A model generated the notes under the pieces. The model worked only from the letters and a program-made list of their open reading frames with translations, ran no database searches and was not told the origin of the DNA. The position numbers were made by a program, and so were the translations under genes. A DNA stretch of 64,000 nt from Bradyrhizobium sp. CB3481 (GTDB lineage Bacteria; Pseudomonadota; Alphaproteobacteria; Rhizobiales; Xanthobacteraceae). Of this stretch, positions 54,015 through 61,348 are shown piece by piece (within the stretch, counting starts at the first letter, position 1; the number at the start of each line of letters is the position of its first letter). The DNA is taken from the NCBI RefSeq assembly GCF_029714305.1, contig NZ_CP121647.1:7522501-7586500 (forward strand). Direction: 5' to 3'.

Positions 54015-54302
54015 TCACAGACCTCGCACCGTGAGCACGATGGCGTCGGCGCCTGCCTTCCGGTCGACGGATATCTCCTGATATTCCGGCGAACTCTGAA
54101 ATTCCTCCGCCGCGGCGGCATCGGGAAATTCCATGATCACCACCTTGTCGCGCGGCCATTCGCCTTCGAGCACCACCGGATGCGCGTCCGCCACCAGGAG
54201 CTTGCCCCTGAATTTTTTGAACACGTCCATGAAGCGTGACTGATAGCGATCGTAGCGTTCGCGGCGGGTGAATTTCAATTGCGCGATGATGTAGACGCTC
54301 AT
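54015..54302 (-). CDS. DUF1330 family protein
   Basis: A 95-residue ferredoxin-like alpha/beta-barrel dimer protein. The segments YIIAQLKFTRRERYDRYQ, VLEGEWPRDKVVIMEFPD and YQEISVDRKAGADA are the DUF1330 landmarks. The biochemical role of the family is unknown. It starts divergently from nothing and lies 46 bp after the helicase start side, on the same strand downstream of the helicase gene. Confidence 0.88.
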   Translation of the reverse strand: MSVYIIAQLKFTRRERYDRYQSRFMDVFKKFRGKLLVADAHPVVLEGEWPRDKVVIMEFPDAAAAEEFQSSPEYQEISVDRKAGADAIVLTVRGL

Positions 54303-54348
54303 GGCGATCCCCTGTGCTCCTGGCGCGGCGCCTTTGGCCTACCAACGA

Positions 54349-56211
54349 TCAGCCGCGAAACTTCTTCTTGTTCTTCTTTCCGAACGCGGCCTTCGCCGGC
54401 GCCCCGCCTTCATGCCGCGGCCTTCCGGCGTGAGCCGGCTTGTCTCGGTGTCCCTTGGTATCGTAACGCGTCTTCTTGTCAAACCCCGCTTTATCGGGCC
54501 GCTTTCCGCTCTTGCGGTCCGGCTTCTCGTTCTGCTCGCGATGCGCATTGGGCGGCGGAGCATCTTGCAACGCTTCGATGCGGATGCTGTCTTCCTTGTC
54601 GGGACGGCGGATGCGCGCGGCAAAGCGGCTGGCGACGCGCGCGGAAATCTCGAACTCGGTGACGCTATCGAGTATGCGGATGGCGCCGATGTCCTCCTTC
54701 TTGATGCTGCCGCGGCGGCACAGCATCGGCAACAGCCAGCGCGCTTCGGCATTCTTGCGGCGGCCGATCGCAGCGGTGAACCACACGCTGTCTTCCGCCA
54801 TGCGGTGGCGCGCCGCAGACTTTCCGGGCTTCGCTCCGCGCCCGGTCTCGCGATCCGCCCGCTCGCGCGCGCGTTCCGCGCGTGACTTGACGCGATCCTC
54901 GCCGGGATCGGCGATGTCTTCGGGCGAAGGCAGGCGCGCGCGATAGAGTCGCGCCAGCGCGGCGGCAATCTCCTCGGCCGGCCGTTCGGCAAGCAGCGCC
55001 TGCGCAAGCGCCTGATCTTCGGTCGTCGTCTCCGCGGTGAACACATCGTCCCGCAGCAGCCGTTCCTGATCGAGCTTTCGGATGTCGTCGGCCTGCGGCG
55101 CGACGCCCCACGCCGCGTCGACGCCGGCGAGCTTGAGCAGCATGTCGGCGCGGCGACGCCGCGCCGACGGCACCAGCAAGATGCTGACGCCCTTGCGGCC
55201 GGCCCGCCCGGTGCGCCCCGAGCGATGCTGCATGACTTCCGGATCGTTCGGCAGGTCGGCGTGAATGACGAGATCGAGCTTTGGCAGGTCGATGCCGCGC
55301 GCGGCAACGTCAGTCGCCACGCAGATGCGGACGCGTCCGTCGCGCAGCGACTGCAGCGCCTGCGTCCGCTCGTTCTGGGTCAATTCGCCCGATAGCGCCA
55401 CCACCGAGAAGCCGCGCTCCAGCAACGTCGCCTGCAGATGCCGCACCGCCTCGCGGGTGTTGCAGAACACCAGCGCGCCCGGCGACTCGTAGAAGCGCAG
55501 CAGGTTGACGACGGCATGCTCGACGTCGCCGGCGGCGATGCGGATCGCGCGATATTCGATATCGGCGTGGCCGCCCGCATCGCCCGCGACTTCGACGCGG
55601 AAGGCATCCTGCTGGTACTCCTTTGCCAGGGCGACGATGCCGGGCGGCAGGGTCGCCGAGAACAATAGCGTGCGGCGGCTCTCGGGCGTCGCCTGCAGGA
55701 TCGATTCGATGTCCTCGCGAAAGCCGAGATCGAGCATCTCGTCGGCCTCGTCGAGCACGATCGCCTTCAACTCCGAAACATCGAGCTTGCCGCGCCGCAG
55801 ATGGTCGCAGAGCCGCCCCGGGGTTCCGACCACGATATGGGCGCCGTGGGACAGTTCGCGCTGCTCGCGGCGCGGATCCATGCCGCCGACGCAGGAAACC
55901 ACGCGGGCATCCGCGTGCCGGTACAGCCAGGCGAGCTCGCGATGGACCTGAAGCGCCAGCTCCCGGGTCGGCGCGATGATCAAGGCAAGGGGCGCGGCGG
56001 CCGGTCCGAGCCGTTCTGTCCCGTCGAGGAGGCTCGATGCCATGGCGAGACCATAGGCGACGGTCTTGCCCGAGCCGGTCTGCGCCGACACCAGCAGGTC
56101 GCGGCCATCGGCGTCATCGGCCAGCACCGCCGTCTGCACCGGCGTCAGGGACTCGAAATTGCGCTCCGCCAAGGCTCGCGCGAGCGGCGGGTGGGTAGTC
56201 AGGAATGTCAC
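54349..56211 (-). CDS. DEAD-box RNA helicase (DeaD/DbpA type)
   Basis: A 620-residue ATP-dependent RNA helicase. All core motifs are seen: Q motif FESLTPVQ, I AQTGSGKT, Ia PTRELALQ, Ib GTPGRL, II DEAD, III SAT, V ATDVAARGID and VI HRSGRTGRAGRKG. A DbpA-like RNA-binding domain follows (about 480-555, RRGSIKKEDIGAIRILDS), and then a Lys/Arg-rich disordered tail. It likely works in ribosome assembly or mRNA decay, especially in the cold. The start codon is GTG with a weak ribosome-binding site. Confidence 0.93.
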   Translation of the reverse strand: MTFLTTHPPLARALAERNFESLTPVQTAVLADDADGRDLLVSAQTGSGKTVAYGLAMASSLLDGTERLGPAAAPLALIIAPTRELALQVHRELAWLYRHADARVVSCVGGMDPRREQRELSHGAHIVVGTPGRLCDHLRRGKLDVSELKAIVLDEADEMLDLGFREDIESILQATPESRRTLLFSATLPPGIVALAKEYQQDAFRVEVAGDAGGHADIEYRAIRIAAGDVEHAVVNLLRFYESPGALVFCNTREAVRHLQATLLERGFSVVALSGELTQNERTQALQSLRDGRVRICVATDVAARGIDLPKLDLVIHADLPNDPEVMQHRSGRTGRAGRKGVSILLVPSARRRRADMLLKLAGVDAAWGVAPQADDIRKLDQERLLRDDVFTAETTTEDQALAQALLAERPAEEIAAALARLYRARLPSPEDIADPGEDRVKSRAERARERADRETGRGAKPGKSAARHRMAEDSVWFTAAIGRRKNAEARWLLPMLCRRGSIKKEDIGAIRILDSVTEFEISARVASRFAARIRRPDKEDSIRIEALQDAPPPNAHREQNEKPDRKSGKRPDKAGFDKKTRYDTKGHRDKPAHAGRPRHEGGAPAKAAFGKKNKKKFRG

Positions 56212-56441
56212 GAGAAATTAGGTCCTGTTTGGCTCGATGAGCCGTAAAATGTTGAGTATCGCTCCGGAACCGAAACGGCTCGAAGCTTGCGCGAATGACG
56301 CGAAGCGGCACGGCCCGACGGATGTGGGTGAGATGGGGATGCTTTAGGCGAATTTCACCCCGCGCGCCATCCATTCTTTGCAGATCCGCCGATCACTTCT
56401 AGACTGGTTTTGAGGGGAATTTACCGAAAGGGGCCGCCACC

Positions 56442-57161
56442 GTGACCGCGTTCAAGACCATTCGGGCCCGCGCCGAACAGCGCAAGGGCGGGCCCAAGGG
56501 GCTCGCCAAACTGCTGCCGCCAAAGCCCGATCCGAAGGCCCTCGCCAGGCTCGGCGACGACCGGATCCTCGCCGAAATGGCCAAGCGGGTGTTTTGCGCG
56601 GGCTTTGCCTGGAGCGTGATCGAGAGCAAGTGGCCGGGCTTCGAAAAGGCGTTTCTCGGCTTCAAGCCGGGCCCGCTGTCGCTGAAGCCGGACGAATTCT
56701 GGGACGATCTGATGAAGGACACCCGCATCGTCCGCAACGGCGCCAAGATCATGTCGGTGCGCGCCAATGCGAGCTTCGTCCGCGACATCGCCAAGGAGCA
56801 TGGCAGCTTCGGCAAGTTTCTGGCGAACTGGCCTTCGTCCGACGAGGCCGCGCTGCTCGAACTGCTGGCCAAGCGCGGCAGCCGGCTCGGCGGTAATACC
56901 GGCCAGATGATGCTGCGCTTCCTCGGCTGGGACGGTTTTGTCACGTCGCGAGATGTCGTGCTGTGCCTGCGCGATGCCGGGCTCGACATTGCCGAGACCG
57001 TCACCTCCAAGCGCGACCTCGCCAAGGTGCAGGCGCAGTTCAACGCTTGGGCCGAGGAGAGCGGGCTTTGCTACGTGCAGATGTCGCGGATTTGCGCGCT
57101 GTCGATTGGGGAGAATTATTCGGCGGAGCGGCTCGAGAGCATGATGGGTGGTGACGAATAA
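56442..57161 (+). CDS. DNA-3-methyladenine glycosylase I family protein
   Basis: A 239-residue protein of the Tag family, which removes 3-methyladenine from alkylated DNA. The segment VFCAGFAWSVIESKWPGFEKAF holds the aromatic base-binding Phe-Trp pattern, and RIVRNGAKIMSVRANASFV the second family region. An N-terminal basic extension (about 45 residues) makes it longer than E. coli Tag. The start codon is GTG with AAAGGGG upstream. Cys/His metal ligands of Tag are not obvious. Confidence 0.75.
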   Translation: MTAFKTIRARAEQRKGGPKGLAKLLPPKPDPKALARLGDDRILAEMAKRVFCAGFAWSVIESKWPGFEKAFLGFKPGPLSLKPDEFWDDLMKDTRIVRNGAKIMSVRANASFVRDIAKEHGSFGKFLANWPSSDEAALLELLAKRGSRLGGNTGQMMLRFLGWDGFVTSRDVVLCLRDAGLDIAETVTSKRDLAKVQAQFNAWAEESGLCYVQMSRICALSIGENYSAERLESMMGGDE

Positions 57162-57203
57162 TGATCCGCCTTCGCTCTTCGAGCTGCGGCGAGACAAGTG
57201 CGC

Positions 57204-58436
57204 TCAGATCACGAAGAATCCGTGCGTGCCGTCGCGGCGGAGCTGTTCGACGAGGCCGTATTCCCAATCGAGATAGGCCTGCATCGCGCTTTCCTTGACG
57301 TCGGTGCCTTCATAGGGGCGGCGATAGCGGTGTGACGGATCGGGCCTCGGGATCACCTGCGGCGGACCGACCTCCAGCGCGCCGTCATAGCCACCTTCGA
57401 GCACGTAGACTTCCCAGCCCATCTGGGCGAGCCAGGATGCGGTCATGTCGGCGCGGACGCCTCTATCGTCTGTCAGCACGATGCGCCCGCCGCGCACGGG
57501 CGCAGCCATGTCGATCTCCTGCACCAGTTGACCACCGGCGTAGTGGCGGAAGCCGGAGAGATGCCCTGCGGCGTATTCTTCCTCCGCGCGGACATCGAAG
57601 CGGTACAGCGTGCGATCGGCCTGCGCCTGCAGTGCCACCATTTCGGCAAGGCCGATGTGGCGGACGCCGGCGCGATAGGCAACGTCGCGCGCATTGGCTT
57701 CGGCCCCCGCGATTGCGCCGATCTCGCCGCGCCTGCCGGCGCCATGTTCGAGCTTCTGTTTGGCCAGCGTCCAGCCGATCGTCCCGTTGCGGAGCGCCCG
57801 GACTTCATTGGTAACACCGGCATTGATCAGCGACTGGGTGCCGATGATCGAGCGGGTGCGGCCGGCGCAGTTGACGATGATGGTGGTCTCAGGATCGGGC
57901 GCGGCGCGGCCCGCGCGCAGCACCAGCTCCGCGCCGGGCACACTGATCGAGCCCGGGATATTCATGGTGGTGTATTCGTCGAAGCGGCGGACATCGAGGA
58001 TCTGGATATTGGCGCCATCAGCGATCAGCGCATTGACCTCTTCGGCGGCCAGCGAAGGCGTGTGTCGCCGCGCCTCGACCAGCTCGCCGAACGCCTTGGC
58101 GTAGGAGTTGACGTCCTCGAACAGCTCATAGCCAGCCGATTTCCAGCCCTGCAGTCCGCCGTCGAGCTGGCGAACGTTGCTGTAACCCAGCGCCCTAAGC
58201 CGCTCCGCCGCGTCAGGTACAAGGCCCTCGCCGCCATCATAGAGCACGATCAGAACGTCCTTGCCCGGCAAGCGGGCCTCCGCCTCCAGCGCAATGCGGC
58301 CAGCCGCCATGTTGGCGGCAAACAGCGGATGGCCGGTGGCGAAGACGGCCTCATGCCTGACATCGAGCAGCGCGATTTCCTCGCGCAGCAGCAGCGCGGT
58401 GCGGACTTGCGAAGGGCTTACGGACGGTACGGTCAT
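57204..58436 (-). CDS. Triple rhodanese-domain protein
   Basis: A 410-residue protein with three rhodanese domains (about 10-115, 130-235 and 255-365). Only the middle one has the active-site Cys: C190 in VNCAGRTRS, with DVRRFDEYTTMNIPGSI before it. The first has YDGGEG and the third TDDRG at the same place, so both are inactive. It may carry persulfide sulfur on C190 and use the outer domains for structure or binding. A LysR regulator gene starts divergently 165 bp away and may control it. Confidence 0.88.
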   Translation of the reverse strand: MTVPSVSPSQVRTALLLREEIALLDVRHEAVFATGHPLFAANMAAGRIALEAEARLPGKDVLIVLYDGGEGLVPDAAERLRALGYSNVRQLDGGLQGWKSAGYELFEDVNSYAKAFGELVEARRHTPSLAAEEVNALIADGANIQILDVRRFDEYTTMNIPGSISVPGAELVLRAGRAAPDPETTIIVNCAGRTRSIIGTQSLINAGVTNEVRALRNGTIGWTLAKQKLEHGAGRRGEIGAIAGAEANARDVAYRAGVRHIGLAEMVALQAQADRTLYRFDVRAEEEYAAGHLSGFRHYAGGQLVQEIDMAAPVRGGRIVLTDDRGVRADMTASWLAQMGWEVYVLEGGYDGALEVGPPQVIPRPDPSHRYRRPYEGTDVKESAMQAYLDWEYGLVEQLRRDGTHGFFVI

Positions 58437-58601
58437 GAACGCTGGATTCCGGATGGGGATTGTTCCTCCTTTAGCAGCATCGCGATGCGCGCGTCACCGC
58501 CGGGAAGGTATTGGCTCTCATGCCGCGCCGCATTGGACCGATTGCACCGACCTGCCTGAACCGGCATATGATTGCCGGTCAGACCAGCGGCCGGGGATTC
58601 G

Positions 58602-59525
58602 ATGGACCTCAAACAATTGCGCACCTTTCGTGCCGTCGCCGAGCTCGGCAGCCTGAGCAAGGCGGCCGACCGGCTGCGCGCCGCGCAACCCGCGCTCAGC
58701 CGGCACATCAAGCTCTTGGAGCACGAGCTTCGCGTCGAATTGTTCGTCCGCAATGGGCGCGGCATGCTGCTGACCAGCGCCGGCCGCATGCTGCTCGACC
58801 GCACCACCGGTCTCATTCGCCAGATCGAGCAGGTCAGCGACGACCTCAAATCGGCCAACGGCAATCCATCGGGCCGCGTCATCCTCGGGCTGGTGCCGAC
58901 GGTGAGCGCGGTGCTGTCCGGGCGATTCGCCCGCCGCGTCCTCGACGAGTTTCCTGACATCTCGCTGCGTCTCGTCGAAAGCTATGGCGGACATCTGGTC
59001 GAGTGGCTGCATCGCGGCGAAATGGATCTCGCGATCATCTACGGCCCCGCGGTCGATCTGCATCTGCAGGTCCAGTCGATCGGGCGCGAGGATATCGTCG
59101 CGGTCGGGCCGCCGGGGTCGGGGCTGAACAAGCGCAAGCAGGTCGACCTGAAATGGCTGGCGAAGCAGAAGCTGATCCTGCCGAGCATCTCGCACGGCTT
59201 GCGGGCGCTGCTGGAAAAGGCGCTGGCGCGCGAAAAGCTGAAGCTCGAGGCCATGATCGAGGTCGATTCCTATCGCGCGCAGATCAGCCTGATGGAGGAA
59301 GGGCTCGGCTATACGCTGCTACCGCCGTCGGCGATCCGCACGGAGGTCGCGGCAAAACGGCTGGAGATGGCGGCGGTCAATCCATCGGTCTCCCGTGAAT
59401 TGATCCTGGCCTCGCCGATCGCCCATCCGCCCTCGATCGCCACGACGACGATTGCGACGCTGATCGTCTCGGAGATTCAGGAACTCTCCCGGCAAGGGCG
59501 CTGGAAGATCAACATGACGGCGTAG
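58602..59525 (+). CDS. LysR-family transcriptional regulator
   Basis: A 307-residue LysR regulator. The helix-turn-helix covers residues 1-60 (MDLKQLRTFRAVAELGSLSK with ADRLRAAQPALSRHIKLLE). The ligand domain is about 90-295. It is closest to the Nac/Cbl-like group with GRVILGLVPTVS at the domain start. GGGGA precedes ATG 58602. It is divergent to the rhodanese gene. Confidence 0.9.
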   Translation: MDLKQLRTFRAVAELGSLSKAADRLRAAQPALSRHIKLLEHELRVELFVRNGRGMLLTSAGRMLLDRTTGLIRQIEQVSDDLKSANGNPSGRVILGLVPTVSAVLSGRFARRVLDEFPDISLRLVESYGGHLVEWLHRGEMDLAIIYGPAVDLHLQVQSIGREDIVAVGPPGSGLNKRKQVDLKWLAKQKLILPSISHGLRALLEKALAREKLKLEAMIEVDSYRAQISLMEEGLGYTLLPPSAIRTEVAAKRLEMAAVNPSVSRELILASPIAHPPSIATTTIATLIVSEIQELSRQGRWKINMTA

Positions 59526-59543
59526 TGCCGCACATTCGCTCTT

Positions 59544-59670
59544 CGTCATGGCCGGGCGTAGCCGTCCGAAGGACGGCGTCGCTTTCCGCTCGCCTATGCC
59601 CGGCCATCCACGTCTTTCCTGTATGGTGACACCAAAGACGTGGATGCCCGGGACAAGCCCGGGCATGACG
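59544..59670. repeat. Palindromic repeat, CGTCATGGCCGGGC family
   Basis: Inverted repeat starting CGTCATGGCCGGGCGTAG and ending CCGGGCATGACG, with inner CCACGTCTTT / AAAGACGTGG. It fills the gap between two convergent genes and may stop transcription from both. Confidence 0.85.
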
Positions 59671-59692
59671 AGTTCGGCGGTAGCGCCGCGCG

Positions 59693-60295
59693 TCAATTGA
59701 ACAGCGCCTCGTCGCCCAGCACCGATTGCCGGAAGCGCGTCGTGAGAATCACGCCATCGGCCGGCGGCATCACGAACACCAACGCCTCCGGATTGATCTT
59801 GATCTGCGCAAATGCCGTCCCTCGCCCGGCATGGGCGAGCTCGCGCAGCTCGGTCACCTCGGCCATCGTGCGGACGATGCGCGAGGTGCGGATGCCGCAA
59901 GCGCTCGCGATGGCGGACAGATCGACGCCGGAAGCGGTCGGCGTTTTCTGCATGCCGGTCTCGCCGAACCGCTCATTGTCGAGCACGGCGATGGTGAGGT
60001 TCTTCGGCGCCTCGACCGCAATCGTGGCGAGCGAGCCGACATTCATCAGCATCTCGCCGTCGCCGGTGATGACCAGCACCTTCCGTTTGGGCTGCGCCAG
60101 CGCGAGGCCAAGCCCGATCATCGAGGCGCCGCCCATCGCCCCCCACAGCGGAAAATTGTTCGGATGATCGCCGGCGGCCGAGACGTCCCAATTCGGCGCG
60201 CCGAGGCCGGCGATGACGAGCAGATCGGCGCGGTCACGCAACAATTCGTTGACGACGTCGCGGCGGTGCAGGAGCGCGTTCGGATTGCTGGTCAT
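59693..60295 (-). CDS. TPP-dependent decarboxylase, C-terminal subunit (ComE-like)
   Basis: A 200-residue thiamine-diphosphate-binding subunit. The TPP motif is GDGEMLMN (78-85) followed by LDN at 105-107. It corresponds to the C-terminal half of phosphonopyruvate or sulfopyruvate decarboxylase. The N-terminal half is encoded just upstream with a 4-base ATGA overlap, so the enzyme is a split heteromer. It should decarboxylate a 2-oxo acid. Confidence 0.85.
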   Translation of the reverse strand: MTSNPNALLHRRDVVNELLRDRADLLVIAGLGAPNWDVSAAGDHPNNFPLWGAMGGASMIGLGLALAQPKRKVLVITGDGEMLMNVGSLATIAVEAPKNLTIAVLDNERFGETGMQKTPTASGVDLSAIASACGIRTSRIVRTMAEVTELRELAHAGRGTAFAQIKINPEALVFVMPPADGVILTTRFRQSVLGDEALFN

Positions 60296-60858
60296 TTGCG
60301 GGCAAGCTCCTTGAAGTTCTTGGCGCCGAGCACGCGCTGGCCGATCAGCACCGCCACCGGCTTCCAGGTGTTGAAGGCAAGGTTCGCCGCGCCCTGCACG
60401 GTGGAGGCGACGAGGTCAGGTTCGTCGACCTTGTTGACGATCACGCCCATGGCCTCGAGCGAAGGGCGCGTGCCCTGCCCCATCGGGATCTGCCATGGGT
60501 TGAACTCGCCCCAGTCGCCGCGCATGGTGACGATCATCAATAGCGGCATGTGACAGATCACCGGCAGCGACAGCATGTTGATGCAATTGCCGACGCCGCT
60601 CGACTGCAGCAGCAGCACGCCGCGCTCGCCGCCGAGCCACGCGCCGGCGAGCATCGCCACGCCCTCTTCCTCCGTTGTCAACGTGACGACACGGGTCTCG
60701 GGATCGGCCTCGAAGGCGCGGATCAGGCGGCTATGGCCCGCATCCGGCACCATCGCGACCTGGCGAATGCCGGCGTCCTTCAGCACGCGATAGATCTCAT
60801 CCGGCCACGTCGGCAGTGCCGGCGTCGCCTCGCCCCGTGATTTTGCTGCTTCCGCCAT
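60292..60858 (-). CDS. TPP-dependent decarboxylase, N-terminal subunit (ComD-like)
   Basis: A 188-residue PYR-domain subunit. The segment LTTEEEGVAMLAGAWLGGERG contains the catalytic Glu that contacts the TPP aminopyrimidine, and LLQSSGVGNCINML is the family loop. It pairs with the 200-residue subunit. In methanogens ComDE makes sulfoacetaldehyde for coenzyme M; in bacteria similar split enzymes act on sulfopyruvate or phosphonopyruvate. The substrate here is open. Confidence 0.85.
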   Translation of the reverse strand: MAEAAKSRGEATPALPTWPDEIYRVLKDAGIRQVAMVPDAGHSRLIRAFEADPETRVVTLTTEEEGVAMLAGAWLGGERGVLLLQSSGVGNCINMLSLPVICHMPLLMIVTMRGDWGEFNPWQIPMGQGTRPSLEAMGVIVNKVDEPDLVASTVQGAANLAFNTWKPVAVLIGQRVLGAKNFKELARK

Positions 60859-61348
60859 CGGGCCCGGTTTCCTCTGCGATTCCTACAGTTGAGTTGCGCG
60901 GACAATAGAGCGCGGCCGGAAGTCAAGGAATTTGAATGTGGACATGGCTTCTATCGCAAAATTGAAAGGCTGGAGTGGGGTGACGCTCTCTTCAGACGTT
61001 ACGAGCCACCGGGTCGCGCGCAGGCGCCCCCGATGACAGGCCCGCAAAGCAATCCATCGCGCCGAGCGGTCGACATGGATTCCTCGGCATGACAGTTGGA
61101 TACAATTTCGCATTGCCGTAGCGCGATCGCTGCGGCGGTCGCGAAGCGCGCCCTCCGCACGACATCGTCAATGTGCCGATGATTTGAGACGGTAAGCGCA
61201 AGAACTTGTAGAAGTACGTCGGGCGCTGCGCCCTGGCGCCCAAAACGCCGCACCAGCCGATACAACTTCAGCGTTCAAGTCGAAAAATGTTCTTGATTTG
61301 TTCTAAGCATTTCGGCACGCTGCTTCCATTCAATTTCGGGGGCTTTCG
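60859..61348. other. Intergenic region with a degraded repeat
   Basis: 490 bp between the decarboxylase operon and the ClpS-AAA gene, read divergently. The stretch 60996-61093 holds a degraded form of the 38436-38554 repeat (GTTACGAGCCACCGGGTCGC and GCAAAGCAATCCATCGC). The rest carries no ORF with convincing coding character. It must hold the promoter of the AAA gene, but I cannot mark it. Confidence 0.5.
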
